This document shows, piece by piece, positions 22,230 through 31,658 of a stretch of DNA of 64,000 nucleotides. Source of the stretch: Moorella glycerini (GTDB taxonomy: Bacteria; Bacillota; DSM-521; Neomoorellales; Neomoorellaceae); NCBI RefSeq assembly GCF_009735625.1, contig NZ_CP046244.1, forward strand, positions 1,054,001 to 1,118,000. The letters are read 5' to 3'. Below the pieces are notes generated by a model. It was not told the DNA's origin, did no database searches, and was given only the letters and a program-made list of their open reading frames with translations. Within the stretch, counting starts at the first letter, position 1; every line of letters starts with the position of its first letter. The position numbers and the translations under genes are program-made.

Positions 22230-24533
22230 ATGGGATTAGAAACAATTTACAGGTTATCGGTCATCCTTAAACTGTCGGACTTGTTGAGCGGCCCCATGCG
22301 GGGGGCGCAAGTCGCCGTCAATAAAACCAATGAAAGACTCCAGGCTTTGGCTAATACCTCCAAGAACCTGATGGCTGCCGGGGGTGCCATGACCGCCGCC
22401 GGTACCGCTATATTGGGGGCGGTGTTGCTGCCCACCAAGGCCACCTTTGAGACGCAGCGGGCGCTGGGCGAACTGGCTTCCGTCGGCGTGACCGACCTGC
22501 AGGCACTGGAAAAGGCGGCCATGAGCTTCAGCAATAAGTGGGCCGGCACCACCAAGGCCCAGTTTATCAGCGCAGCTTACGACATCAAGGGAGGTATTTC
22601 CTCCCTGACGGATACTGGCGTGGCGGAGTACACCCGCCTGGCGGCCCTGACGGCCAAGGCCACAAAGGCCACTACCGAGGAAATGACGTCATTGTTCGCC
22701 ACTGGGTACGGGATCTATAAAGACATGTACAATAAGCTGTCCGATGAGGCGTTCGGGCAGATGTTCTCGGGCGGGATCGCGGCGGCGGTAAATCAATTCA
22801 AATCCACCGGCCCACAGATGGCGCAGGCCCTGACCACATTGGGGGCCGCGGCTACCAGCGCCAAGCGGCCCATGGAGGAGCAGCTGACTGTCCTGGGTAT
22901 GCTGCAGGCTACCATGCCAGGTGGTGAGGCCGGAACTAAGTACCGGGCCTTTATCCAGTCGGCGGCCAAGGCCGGGAAGGAACTGGGCCTGTCGTTCGTG
23001 GACAGCAAAAACCAGCTACTGGGCGTTACTGAGATCATCGCCAAACTACGGGCTAAGTACGGGGATACCCTGGACGCTATCGAAAAACAGCAGATCGCCA
23101 AAGCCTTCGGCACCGACGAAGCAGTGGCCATGATCGATCTGTTGTATCCAAAGTTGGATTCTCTCAAAGACAATATCGGCAACATCCGCGAGGCCATGAA
23201 AGGCGGCACTAAGGTCACCCTGGAGATGGCCAGGGCCATGAACATTGACCCAGGTTCCCGGTGGCAGATATTAGGTCAGCAATGGCAGAACCTCAAGGAA
23301 GTCGTTGGTGGTGAACTCCTACCAACTTTTAACCAGATTATGGATAAGACAGGCGGCTTCCTGCAACGTTTGACGGACCTGGCGCAAGCAAACCCCGGCG
23401 TGGCACGCAGCATTGGGTTGGTTGCTGCTGGAGCAGGCGTTTTATTGGCTGCGTTAGGAGGGGCCTCTCTCCTAATTGGGGGTGTGGGCTATATGTTTAC
23501 TCAATTAGTTAAACCCTTACGTTTAATTAGGGAGGCTGCTGGGCCGATACAGGACGCCTTTCTTACCCTCCGCATCCGGGGCATGTACGCCGCCGACTCC
23601 CTGCGCAAGGGCTTCAGCACCATCCGGGCCGGGGCGGCCAGCGCCGGGCGCGGCGTGGCCCAGCTGGCCATCAGCACCGCCCAGCTGGCCCGGCGGGCGG
23701 CTATAGCGGCGGCGGGCGGCCTGCGCAATATGGCGGTGGGCCTGGTACAGCTGGCCCGGCGCGGCATTATGGCGGCGGCCACCGCCCTGCCCGGCCTGAT
23801 CGCTTCGGTGTGGAGCTTTACGGCGGCGCTTTTGGCCAACCCCATCACCTGGGTGGTGATGGGAGTTATCGCCCTGGTGGCGGCTCTGGTCCTCCTGTGG
23901 CGCAACTGGGACGCGGTGACGGCGGCCTTCGCCAGGGGCTGGGAGTGGATCAAGAACGTCTTTACCATGGGTAAGCAGTGGCTGGCCGAGGCCCTGACGG
24001 GCATGAAAAACCTCATTGTGGGCAAGTTCACCGAATTTAAAGAGTCCGGCGCGGCCCTGCTGCAGGCGTTCGTAGACGGCTTGAAGAGCATGGTCATGCA
24101 GCCTTACGAAGTGGTTAAGGGCGGGCTGGCCAAGCTACGCAGGCTGCTCCCCTTCTCCGACGCCAAGGAAGGCCCGCTGTCGCAGCTCACTAAAAGCGGC
24201 GGAGCCTTGATAACCACACTGGCAGGCGGCATCTACGCCAAGCAGCATGTGCTATACGCTGCCATGAGCGACGTGCTGGGCGGCGCGGGGCTTACTCCGG
24301 CCCTGGCCGCCGGTGGCGAGGGGTTCGCCGCCCCGCCGCCCGGACTGGCCAAGACGACATCCGTCAATATTCGTGAGATTTTCCGTGAGCGGTCTATTAC
24401 CAGGGAACGGGAACGCAGCGTGGAAACCCGCCGGGGCGGGCCGCTGGTGGCCCTACATTACTACGGCAACGACCGGGCGGAAGCAAGGGACCTGCTGCGG
24501 GATCTGGAAGCCTGGTTGAGCCGCAACCAGTAA
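22230..24533 (+). CDS. Tape measure protein
   Basis: A 767-residue protein that sets tail length and is ejected with the DNA. ATG 22230 follows TGGAGG; the longer frame from 22191 lacks a site. The N-terminal part has the TP901-type tape measure motif (AVNKTNERLQALANTSKNLM and LGELASVGV). Several hydrophobic segments lie around residues 395-430 and 535-565 (LIASVWSFTAALLANPITWV). A C-terminal Arg-rich region precedes the end. The frame position after the frameshift chaperone genes is canonical. Confidence 0.88.
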   Translation: MGLETIYRLSVILKLSDLLSGPMRGAQVAVNKTNERLQALANTSKNLMAAGGAMTAAGTAILGAVLLPTKATFETQRALGELASVGVTDLQALEKAAMSFSNKWAGTTKAQFISAAYDIKGGISSLTDTGVAEYTRLAALTAKATKATTEEMTSLFATGYGIYKDMYNKLSDEAFGQMFSGGIAAAVNQFKSTGPQMAQALTTLGAAATSAKRPMEEQLTVLGMLQATMPGGEAGTKYRAFIQSAAKAGKELGLSFVDSKNQLLGVTEIIAKLRAKYGDTLDAIEKQQIAKAFGTDEAVAMIDLLYPKLDSLKDNIGNIREAMKGGTKVTLEMARAMNIDPGSRWQILGQQWQNLKEVVGGELLPTFNQIMDKTGGFLQRLTDLAQANPGVARSIGLVAAGAGVLLAALGGASLLIGGVGYMFTQLVKPLRLIREAAGPIQDAFLTLRIRGMYAADSLRKGFSTIRAGAASAGRGVAQLAISTAQLARRAAIAAAGGLRNMAVGLVQLARRGIMAAATALPGLIASVWSFTAALLANPITWVVMGVIALVAALVLLWRNWDAVTAAFARGWEWIKNVFTMGKQWLAEALTGMKNLIVGKFTEFKESGAALLQAFVDGLKSMVMQPYEVVKGGLAKLRRLLPFSDAKEGPLSQLTKSGGALITTLAGGIYAKQHVLYAAMSDVLGGAGLTPALAAGGEGFAAPPPGLAKTTSVNIREIFRERSITRERERSVETRRGGPLVALHYYGNDRAEARDLLRDLEAWLSRNQ

Positions 24534-24545
24534 GGAGGTGGCACC

Positions 24546-25250
24546 GTGGCGACCATAAAAATCGACAACGACAACGGCGAGGTGATGGTGGGCAACACGG
24601 TACTGCCTGGCGTTTTTGAAAGCATCGAGGTGGAAGACGACACCCAGGCCGACCAGGTGGAGATCCAGGGCAAGGAAAAGCGCTCTAACCAGCGGATAGC
24701 ATATAACCCTACCCGGATCAGGCTGAACCTCACCCTTTTAAACGACGAATCCGGGCCTGCGGTGCAGAAACTGGAGGCCATTCATAAAATCTACCGGCCA
24801 TCGCGGAGCGTTAACACGCCGCAGGTCTATAGCATTATCTCCCCGGAAGCCCAGGCCCACGGGGTGGACCAGGTGACCTTCGCCTCCTTGAGAAGCCGGA
24901 GCACCAACCTGGACGACACCATTTTCGTCAACCTGGAATTCGAGGAATACATCGCGGTGACCGTCCCGGTCCGGGAACGCCCGGTGAGCGGCAGCACGAC
25001 CACCTATACCGTGGTCAAAGGCGACACCTTGAGCGGGATTGCGGCCCGGTTTGGGACCACCGTCCAGGCCCTGGCAACGGCCAACAACATCGCCGACGTA
25101 AACCTTATCTATGTGGGCCAAAAACTGGTCATCCCGTCCGGTGCAGCAAGTTCATCACCGTCGCCCGCCCCGGCGCAAACGGCGAAGGATTCCCTCTCTT
25201 GGACCACGGAGGATATCGCCATGGCCCAGGACGACGACATGCCAAGTTAA
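24546..25250 (+). CDS. Baseplate/tail protein with LysM domain
   Basis: A 234-residue protein from GTG 24546 after AAGGAGGTGG. The first ~155 residues are a phage tail domain of the DNA-circularization-N/XkdP group ([20 protein letters not shown]). A clear LysM follows ([20 protein letters not shown] to [10 protein letters not shown]), then a Ser/Pro/Ala-rich linker and acidic tail. The LysM should bind peptidoglycan, so the protein probably links the tape measure end or baseplate to cell-wall contact during infection. Confidence 0.8.
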   Translation: MATIKIDNDNGEVMVGNTVLPGVFESIEVEDDTQADQVEIQGKEKRSNQRIAYNPTRIRLNLTLLNDESGPAVQKLEAIHKIYRPSRSVNTPQVYSIISPEAQAHGVDQVTFASLRSRSTNLDDTIFVNLEFEEYIAVTVPVRERPVSGSTTTYTVVKGDTLSGIAARFGTTVQALATANNIADVNLIYVGQKLVIPSGAASSSPSPAPAQTAKDSLSWTTEDIAMAQDDDMPS

Positions 25251-25262
25251 GGGGAGTTAAGG

Positions 25263-25985
25263 ATGCCGACGCAGCTGTTTTTAGGAAACGCCATAATCCA
25301 GGACGGGATTGAATCCTTCGATTGCTGGCGGTCACGCAAGGAGCCTATCGATGTTTTAAACTTCACTTTAAGGCCGCAGGTAAGCATAAGGGTGGAAAAT
25401 AAGGCCCCGGTAACATTCCTGCTGGGGTTGCCTGGGGGCACTCTAAAGCCGGTATTCGCTGGGGCAATCGACCGCACGGTTTCCCCTTACCGGGCCAGGG
25501 ACAAGATGGCGGATATGATGCAGCCAGTAAAACAGGCTTTTACCGACATTCTCCCCCAGGAGGTCTTAAGCTATGTGTTAAAGATGAAAGGGATTGAAAA
25601 GGCGGAGCTTTCGCCCAAACAATTCCCCCGCAAGAACTTCGTGGCCGACGCCCCCACTTTCTACGACCTGATCCTCCAGGTGAACAGGGCATGGGGAGTA
25701 AACTACGACGGTTATTTCGACGTGGAACAGACCTTCCACTGGCATGAACGCAAGGAGCAGAGCAAGCTACCGATCTTCGCATACGGAGAGAACATTATCA
25801 ACCTGGAATTCGATGGAACCGCAGGCACCCTTTTGACGGTGCTGGTGCCGGAAATAGAGCACTCGCAGCTCATCGGCATCGAGCACCCGGATGTGGAAGT
25901 TCAGGAAGTGCTGGTGGATACAATCCACCACTATACCAACGATACCGGCGGCTTGAGGACGGAGATATTTTTCAGTGTTCCGTAG
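25263..25985 (+). CDS. Baseplate hub protein (gpD/gp44-like)
   Basis: A 240-residue protein, ATG 25263 behind AAGGGGAG. It resembles the late-control/hub group: N-terminal beta domain (SIRVENKAPVTFLLGLPGGT), then a conserved-looking FPRKNFVADAPTFYDLILQV region and a C-terminal HYTNDTGGLRTEIFFSV. The hub sits under the tail tube and carries the spike. It is shorter than Mu gp44 (about 379 residues); the following small gene may supply part of the hub. Confidence 0.65.
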   Translation: MPTQLFLGNAIIQDGIESFDCWRSRKEPIDVLNFTLRPQVSIRVENKAPVTFLLGLPGGTLKPVFAGAIDRTVSPYRARDKMADMMQPVKQAFTDILPQEVLSYVLKMKGIEKAELSPKQFPRKNFVADAPTFYDLILQVNRAWGVNYDGYFDVEQTFHWHERKEQSKLPIFAYGENIINLEFDGTAGTLLTVLVPEIEHSQLIGIEHPDVEVQEVLVDTIHHYTNDTGGLRTEIFFSVP

Positions 25986-25999
25986 GAGGTGCGCAACTA

Positions 26000-26285
26000 T
26001 TGGCGGACAGGATCCAGACTTTTATCGACGGAGTGAAGCTGGTTTTAGAACGGGAGTTTCCTGACCTGACAGGGGCTTACCGTTACCCCGTCCGCGCCAG
26101 GGTCATCAAGGTCCAGGGTGCGGGCGCTGATATAGAACTGCTGGATAAGGACGGCGGGCCATCCCCCCCCACCCCCCCCCGCCGTCCCCTACCCGGCAGG
26201 AATGGAGCTTTTGCCTGGCGATCTAGTCAGGGTTGGTTTTTACTACAACGACCCGGCCCAGGCGTTTATCGCAGCCAAGATATAG
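26000..26285 (+). CDS. Baseplate protein (DUF2577-like) with poly-C frame break
   Basis: TTG 26000 follows TAGGAGGT. The first ~53 codons read well (DRIQTFIDGVKLVLEREFPD, VRARVIKVQGAGADIELLD). The frame then crosses two C-runs, eight Cs (26163-26170) and nine Cs (26172-26180). Past them the zero frame gives an implausible Arg/Gly-rich tail into the next gene. The +1 frame gives YPAGMELLPGDLVRVGFYYN and NDPAQAFIAAKI with a stop at 26283-26285, just before the next gene. So one base too many is present in this copy, or the run is phase-variable, or a +1 shift is used. Which one cannot be decided from this sequence. Confidence 0.65.
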
Positions 26286-26297
26286 GTGGTGAGCAAA

Positions 26298-26717
26298 ATG
26301 GCAGAGCTGGTGGACATTCTGGTGGATGATGACGGTAACTTCGTCCTGGCACCGGATGGCGACGCGGCAGTAGTGACGGACAAGGCGGTCATCCTCCAGG
26401 ACATCAAGCATGAGATTATGACCTACCTGGGCGGGATCCCCTGGCACCCCGAGTACGGGGGCAAGCTCCAGGAGTACCTGAAGGACGAGGGCACGCCCAT
26501 CAATCAAAAGGCAATGGCACGGGAACTGGCGGTCATAGTGGCCAAGCATCCCAACGTGTTGCCCGGCAGCGTCTCGGCGGCGGTTAAAGCCTGGGAAGGC
26601 GAGGCGATTGAACTGGAGACCGGGTTCCGGTACACCCTGGAGGAGTCTGCCGCTGAAGCCAGCGCCGCCCTTGTGGTGATTATTGATAAGACCGGAGTGA
26701 GGGTATATGAAGCCTGA
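26298..26717 (+). CDS. Baseplate wedge protein (gpW/gp25-like, DUF2634)
   Basis: A 139-residue protein from ATG 26298 behind GGTGGTGA; GTG 26286 and 26289 overlap that site. It has the T4 gp25/DUF2634 pattern: KAVILQDIKHEIMTYLGGIP, WHPEYGGKL and a C-terminal beta strand region. It acts as the sheath initiator on the baseplate. It overlaps the J-like gene by 11 bp. Confidence 0.8.
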   Translation: MAELVDILVDDDGNFVLAPDGDAAVVTDKAVILQDIKHEIMTYLGGIPWHPEYGGKLQEYLKDEGTPINQKAMARELAVIVAKHPNVLPGSVSAAVKAWEGEAIELETGFRYTLEESAAEASAALVVIIDKTGVRVYEA

Positions 26718-27852
26718 AGACTTGTTGGAACTGAAGACCTTTGAGGAATTGATGGACGAGGCCGTTCAGGAGCTGCAAAGCCGCCAGTTTAAGATAAAGA
26801 ACTTCCGTCCAGGCCGGATTTTTTACACTCTGCTGGAACTGGCCATGCTGGCCGTAGCCAGCCTGTTCAAGCTGCTGCCCAAAGTCCTGGACCAGCTCTT
26901 TTTGAGCACCGCCAAAGGTGCCTGGCTGGACATCGTGGCCCAGGACCGGGCGGGCGTGTTCAGAAAGCAGCCGCAAAAGACGCAAGGCGTAATCAGGGCG
27001 GGGCGGAATAACCCTGCTGCAAAAGCGGTGCTGCCGGTGGGGGCGGTAGTTACCACTGAAGAAGATGCTGATGGCAATGTTTTGAGATATCTGGTTACCA
27101 AAAGGACTGTTCTGGACGCGGGGGTGGCGGAGGCTACCGTCCCCGTGGAGGCAGAACTGGGTGGCGCGCGATATAACGTCGGGCCGGGGCGGATTACCAG
27201 GCTGGCCACCTTCCAGGCAGGGATAGATTACGTGACCAATGATGCCGACTGGATCACCCTGGAAGGTACGGACCTGGAGGATGACGAAAGCCTGCGCCGC
27301 CGGGCGATGAATAAGCGTACCGGCATCTCTTACGGCGGCAACCAGGCCATGTACCAGAGCATGGCTGAAGAGATTACCGGCGTGGCCAGGGCCAGGGTGA
27401 ACACCAAACAACCGAGGGGAGAAGGCACTATCGACGTGGTGATCATCGGCACCGAAGGGGTGCCCACCCAGGCGGTCATCGACAAGGTGAAGGAAAAGCT
27501 GGATAATGACGGGTCGGCTATTGCCGACATCGCCGTCTACCCGGCGGAAGAACTGGTCGTGGATATCACTGCCACCCTTTACATCGACCCTGTATATGGT
27601 GACCCTGCTGTCATTGACCCGAAAGCCAGGTCTTTGCTTGCGGATATGTTTAAGGTGACACCGGTGGAAGGAGTCCAGCAGATCAACATCGACTATGGCC
27701 TGGACAGGTCGTTAATCGTGGCCAACCTGCGGGCGATTGAGCGCGTCTTCAGCGTGGAGTTGCTTCAACCGGCGGAAGACATTAAGACCACCTTCAAGCA
27801 GATCCTGGTATTGGGCCAGGTGAACCTCACCATACTGGGGGCTGATGTCTGA
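26707..27852 (+). CDS. Baseplate J-like protein (Mu gp47)
   Basis: A 381-residue wedge protein, ATG 26707. It has the J-like layout: helical N-terminus with GAWLDIVAQDRAGVFRK, the beta domain with GAVVTTEEDADGNVLRYLVT and GARYNVGPGRIT, then the DLEDDESLRRRAMNKRTG motif that is strongly typical of this family. Together with the gp25-like and P2 I-like proteins it forms the baseplate wedges. Confidence 0.9.
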   Translation: MKPEDLLELKTFEELMDEAVQELQSRQFKIKNFRPGRIFYTLLELAMLAVASLFKLLPKVLDQLFLSTAKGAWLDIVAQDRAGVFRKQPQKTQGVIRAGRNNPAAKAVLPVGAVVTTEEDADGNVLRYLVTKRTVLDAGVAEATVPVEAELGGARYNVGPGRITRLATFQAGIDYVTNDADWITLEGTDLEDDESLRRRAMNKRTGISYGGNQAMYQSMAEEITGVARARVNTKQPRGEGTIDVVIIGTEGVPTQAVIDKVKEKLDNDGSAIADIAVYPAEELVVDITATLYIDPVYGDPAVIDPKARSLLADMFKVTPVEGVQQINIDYGLDRSLIVANLRAIERVFSVELLQPAEDIKTTFKQILVLGQVNLTILGADV

Positions 27853-28895
27853 TGGGTTTCGGTGAAGAGCTTTGGAAACTTACGCCCCCTTTCTTGAAGC
27901 GGGCGGCCCGTAAAGAAGACAGCGACACCTGGGTCTGGCTTAGTACACTGAGTGCTGTTTTTGACCGGGCGCGGGAAAAAGTGTTCCTGGTGCGCAGGCA
28001 GGCCCTGGTCCCCACGGCCAGCGGGCCTGCCCTGGACTGGCACGGGCGGGACTGGAAAATGCCCCGCTTTCCGGGAGAAACGGACGAGGCATACCGGGAA
28101 CGGCTCAAGAATGCGCCGGAATTTTACCTGCGGTCCGGCACGAAACGTGGTCTCCGGGCCGTGCTGGAGGCCCTGGGGTATCCAGATGCTGAAATTTACC
28201 CGTTGTACAAAGAGAAATACAAGTTCCGCTTCCTGGATGAAAGCTGGGGATTGGGCGACGGCTTAACTTTGGAACCGGTGGTGCCAGACGCCAGGCTTGA
28301 CTACCTGGGCAAGTGGTCCCAGTTGGCAATTAAACTCAATATTGGAGACCAGCCCTTTACATCCGACCAGCATGACATTTTGATGAAGCACCTGGATATG
28401 GTCAGGCCGCCCGAAGGCAGGATCTACGCCGTGATGTTCAGCGTGGTAGCAGAGACCAAGATACTGTACCATGTCTTAGGCAAGCTGACGGCCACTCTGG
28501 AGGCCATGACCTCAACCGAAGAGACCGTCCTGGATCGGAAAAGGGTACTTGACGGCAGCTGGCAGCTAGGAAGCAGGCAGAGGTCTTTAATACATGCGAC
28601 CATTGAGACGGAAACCAAGCCGCTGCAAGAAAAGCCGGTCTATCATACCCTGGCTGAAGGGATGTGGTATCTGGACGGCGGCGGCCCGAGGTACCAGCTG
28701 GACGGGAGATGGACGCTTTCCGCTCCCATTACCCTGGGTGATACCATCATTCGCCTGGACGGCCAGCATACCCTGGTGGAAGGATTAAAGCTGGATGCCA
28801 GCTGGGTTTTGGACCAGTATGCCGAACTGCGCCACAAGTGTTCCATCACCGAGTGGAAAGACGGCCAGCTGACTGAAAGGAGGTGGCTGCAGTGA
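27852..28895 (+). CDS. Tail protein I-like (gp48) with LDG-type C-terminal repeats
   Basis: A 347-residue protein, ATG 27852 with 1-bp overlap. The N-terminal ~195 residues match the P2 gpI/Mu gp48 family (DWHGRDWKMPRFPGETDEAY and GTKRGLRAVLEALGYPDAEI). The C-terminal ~110 residues contain four or five short repeats of the type LDGxWxL (VLDGSWQLG, YQLDGRWTLS, IRLDGQHTL, KLDASWVLD), probably a beta solenoid or fibre-attachment extension. It links wedge and tail fibres. Confidence 0.8.
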   Translation: MGFGEELWKLTPPFLKRAARKEDSDTWVWLSTLSAVFDRAREKVFLVRRQALVPTASGPALDWHGRDWKMPRFPGETDEAYRERLKNAPEFYLRSGTKRGLRAVLEALGYPDAEIYPLYKEKYKFRFLDESWGLGDGLTLEPVVPDARLDYLGKWSQLAIKLNIGDQPFTSDQHDILMKHLDMVRPPEGRIYAVMFSVVAETKILYHVLGKLTATLEAMTSTEETVLDRKRVLDGSWQLGSRQRSLIHATIETETKPLQEKPVYHTLAEGMWYLDGGGPRYQLDGRWTLSAPITLGDTIIRLDGQHTLVEGLKLDASWVLDQYAELRHKCSITEWKDGQLTERRWLQ

Positions 28896-29269
28896 ACGAA
28901 GTAACCACAACACAGGGTAAGATTGACCTGGCCAGGGCCAGGGCCGGGGAAATACCCATCCCCAAGATCACCTATATCGCCCTGGGCACCGGCGGGCACG
29001 AACCGGGAGACCCGACCAAGCCGGTACCCCCTTCTCCCGACCAGTTGGCCCTGGAAAATGAGATTTTACGGAAACCCGTGAGCATCGAGAGAACCGGCAA
29101 TGTGAACCGCTACTGGATCGAACTTGGGAAGGACGAGGCCAATGGTCAGGTTATTACCGAAGAAGGGTTAATTGACGAGAATGGCACCCTGGTGGCCGTC
29201 AAAACCTTTGGCGGCAAAACAAAAGAAATCGATACTACGCTGGTCTTTGACTGGTACGAAAACTTTTAG
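28892..29269 (+). CDS. Tail-collar fibre N-terminal-like protein
   Basis: A 125-residue protein from GTG 28892, eight bases after AAAGGAGG; the GTG at 28883 overlaps that site. The motif KITYIALGTGG and the pattern of the first 90 residues match the phage tail-collar/fibre attachment domain (DUF3751). It is short, so it may be a stand-alone connector between baseplate and the receptor-binding proteins that follow. Confidence 0.7.
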   Translation: MNEVTTTQGKIDLARARAGEIPIPKITYIALGTGGHEPGDPTKPVPPSPDQLALENEILRKPVSIERTGNVNRYWIELGKDEANGQVITEEGLIDENGTLVAVKTFGGKTKEIDTTLVFDWYENF

Positions 29270-29282
29270 GAGGTGAAGCTCC

Positions 29283-29711
29283 ATGCCGGATTTAATTGGC
29301 CAGGACATATACAAGGACAGGATTAGGGAACTGGAAATAACCGACCCGGCCCACCCGTCCACCTGGAACACGAATTACCAGGACCTTATTAACAATGACG
29401 TGCATCTAAAAGGGCAAATCACTGGGATTCAAAATGAGATCGAGACAGCCAGGGGAGGTTTCGGCAGCCTTGATGCCCGCCTGGATGCCATGGAAACCCA
29501 AACGATGCAGGGGGAACGATCTTTTGCCTCGACCAGCGGCGTGACCGTGACCCACAACTTGGGCCACACGAACTACATTGTGAACATCGCGGCCTTGGCG
29601 GACACCGGCGGCGACCTGGGCGACGTATATGTGGTCAAGGCGGCTAATGCCTTCACAGTTTACAATACCGGAGGCTTTGCTGGGCCATTCCGGTACCAGA
29701 TCATGACATAG
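29283..29711 (+). CDS. Tail fibre-like protein
   Basis: A 142-residue protein, ATG 29283 after TAGGAGGTG. The N-terminal half is helical/coiled (ITGIQNEIETARGGFGSLDA), the C-terminal half is beta-rich with TSGVTVTHNLGHTNYIVNIA, a pattern common in receptor-contacting fibre tips. It lies in the fibre module just before the DGR target gene. Confidence 0.6.
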   Translation: MPDLIGQDIYKDRIRELEITDPAHPSTWNTNYQDLINNDVHLKGQITGIQNEIETARGGFGSLDARLDAMETQTMQGERSFASTSGVTVTHNLGHTNYIVNIAALADTGGDLGDVYVVKAANAFTVYNTGGFAGPFRYQIMT

Positions 29712-29723
29712 GAGGGTTGACAA

Positions 29724-30095
29724 ATGGCGATTATGCAAACGGATCCCAGGCGACCCAATGAGGCCGTGGCCATTGACCCGGCAAATCCCAACCGCATCCA
29801 GGTGTCTCCCTTTCCGTATTTCGGGGGGAACACCGCGCCAGCAACCATCGACGCCACACCCTTCCAGGGCGGCCCGCTGCGCGTGTACCTCGACCCGGAT
29901 GGCAGCATATCGACCGACTTGTATCGCGATCATTACTGGCTCCTGGCCGAGGCCATCCTCCCAGAGCGCCGGTACGAAAACAAACCTACCGGCCAGGTGG
30001 ACGAAAACGGCCAGCCCATGATGGCGATGGTGGAGCTTCCATTAGATCTGAATGACGTGGAAATCATAGTATTTCCTCTTCCGGAGGTGGTATAA
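29724..30095 (+). CDS. Unknown tail-fibre-module protein
   Basis: A 123-residue protein, ATG 29724 after GGAGGG. It is rich in Pro, Asp and Asn with several likely beta strands (GGPLRVYLDPDGSISTDLY). No family recognised. It ends directly at the start of the DGR target gene (GTG 30096), and its last codons hold that gene's GGAGGTGG ribosome site, so the two are translationally coupled. It might be a chaperone or anchoring partner for the diversified protein. Confidence 0.55.
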   Translation: MAIMQTDPRRPNEAVAIDPANPNRIQVSPFPYFGGNTAPATIDATPFQGGPLRVYLDPDGSISTDLYRDHYWLLAEAILPERRYENKPTGQVDENGQPMMAMVELPLDLNDVEIIVFPLPEVV

Positions 30096-31631
30096 GTGGC
30101 AAATATTAGTAAGTTGTCGCTTGCGGCATTGCGTGATTGGCTATTGAGCCAGGTTCGGGAGCAAGTATTTTGGCACAACTCCAAATCTGATGGCACTGGC
30201 ACCATGGTGGCCAGTGTGATGGTCTACATCCCGCGCTTTCGTGTACCTGCAGGTATATGGGAGGGATGGCCTCCAGTCGAAATCAAGTCGCCGGGGTTCT
30301 GGTTCGATAAATATCCTTGCAGCCAGCCTGATGCAACTTCGCAGAGCCGTGGCAGCACGTCTCCCAACTCCCCCGGCCTGGTGGCCGCAGTAAGCCAGGC
30401 GGGGGTGGTACCCTGGACGGACATCAACCAGCCCAATTCCAAGATAGTTTGCAGCAACAGGAAAATCAATGGCCGTTCCTGCCACCTCATAACCTTGGAG
30501 GAAGCCAGGGCTGTCATGTTCGTGAAAGAACTCATCGGACATGTCCTGTATGGAAACAACTACTGGGGGCGGGATTACCGCGATCCTGCTTCTTGGGAGT
30601 ATTATGGAGAGCCCGACCCGGTGGTCGCTTCATATACCAAACAATATTCGCCTACCGGGTATTCTCGCGTTTTAACCGGCACTGGGCCGAACAAGTGGGC
30701 GCACAATGGTCTTGCAATCGGCGGCGCAATGGATTTTATCAGCTTCTGGCAATGGACGGATTTTGAAATTACCGATGGCCGCTACCAGGCGGTTAAGAAG
30801 GCGGCTATAAATGATGTCGATGGCATCACCGCCGCTGACACCGCCATTGTGATCGACGGGGTAGAAAAGCCGGAGTTTTGGCCTGTAAATAATGGGCTGG
30901 TCTTAATCAAGGCTGAAGGAACGAACACGGACGAATATGTGATCTATGACTCCTTCGTGGACAACGGCGATGGTACCTACACTCTCAGCGGCTGCCAGCG
31001 TGGCCAGAAGGGCACCGCTGCCAGTGCCCACGCCAACGACGCCTTGGTGCAGCAAATCACTGACTACTGCGTGATACCGGGCGGCTGGACCGCCAAGATC
31101 GCTGATGCCGGACTCGATAACACCGCCAACCCAGCCACATTTACCTACAGCGACCTGGTGTTGGGACCGGGCGGGGCCAACCCGGCAGTGAACGACGTTC
31201 TCCAGTGCCAGAACGAGCAACTAATTATTACGGCTGTCAACGGGAACAGCATCACAGTCAGTCGTGGAGCCAATGGCTCAACCGTGGCTGCCCATGCCCA
31301 GGGGATCGGCATTGCGCGTATTTCACCACAGATGACGAATGATAATGTGGCAGCTACTGGTGACTACGGCGCATACCAATTTAACAGGATCGTGAGCTTC
31401 AGGACTGAACCGGAACTGCTGGCCCTGGGCCTGCCTGCTTCTGTGTCCTCTGGCGGCTCTAGCCGTTTTGGCGATGGCTTCTGGCTGCGGGTCTATGGCC
31501 AACGTGCGGGCCTTGTTGGCGGGGACTGGGCCAATGGGTCGAATGTGGCCCGTGGTTGGGCGGTCAACTTGATCTATCCGCCGTCGTACGCGAACTTCTT
31601 CATCGCCCCCCGCGCCGCTTTGCGCCTGTAA
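30096..31631 (+). CDS. DGR-diversified receptor-binding protein (C-type-lectin fold expected)
   Basis: A 511-residue protein from GTG 30096. Residues about 40-240 resemble the FGE-sulfatase/C-type lectin scaffold used by DGR targets (GFWFDKYPCSQ, then CSNRKINGRSCHLITLEEAR). Residues about 245-430 look like an inserted module with two related beta units, each with a RG...GT/ST...AH core (GCQRGQKGTAASAH and SRGANGSTVAAHAQG). The fold resumes at FGDGFWLRVYGQ and ends in the variable repeat (residues 470-508). Seven residues differ from the template-encoded version: D477, A479, I493, Y494, Y498, F501 and F502. Position after the fibre genes suggests a tail-tip adhesin that binds host receptors. 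Confidence 0.88.
   Translation: MANISKLSLAALRDWLLSQVREQVFWHNSKSDGTGTMVASVMVYIPRFRVPAGIWEGWPPVEIKSPGFWFDKYPCSQPDATSQSRGSTSPNSPGLVAAVSQAGVVPWTDINQPNSKIVCSNRKINGRSCHLITLEEARAVMFVKELIGHVLYGNNYWGRDYRDPASWEYYGEPDPVVASYTKQYSPTGYSRVLTGTGPNKWAHNGLAIGGAMDFISFWQWTDFEITDGRYQAVKKAAINDVDGITAADTAIVIDGVEKPEFWPVNNGLVLIKAEGTNTDEYVIYDSFVDNGDGTYTLSGCQRGQKGTAASAHANDALVQQITDYCVIPGGWTAKIADAGLDNTANPATFTYSDLVLGPGGANPAVNDVLQCQNEQLIITAVNGNSITVSRGANGSTVAAHAQGIGIARISPQMTNDNVAATGDYGAYQFNRIVSFRTEPELLALGLPASVSSGGSSRFGDGFWLRVYGQRAGLVGGDWANGSNVARGWAVNLIYPPSYANFFIAPRAALRL
31501..31619 (+). repeat. DGR variable repeat (VR)
   Basis: A 119-bp copy of the template repeat at 32074-32192, ending 12 bp before the end of the target gene. 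Identity is 111/119. The eight differences (31524, 31531, 31573, 31575, 31587, 31596, 31599, 31600) all face an adenine in the template: six A-to-T, one A-to-G, one A-to-C. The last 19 bases, GC-rich and unchanged, act as the expected initiation-of-mutagenic-homing (IMH) site; identity ends at 31620. Confidence 0.96.
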
Positions 31632-31658
31632 CCTGAATCCTGAAAACTGAAATCCTGA

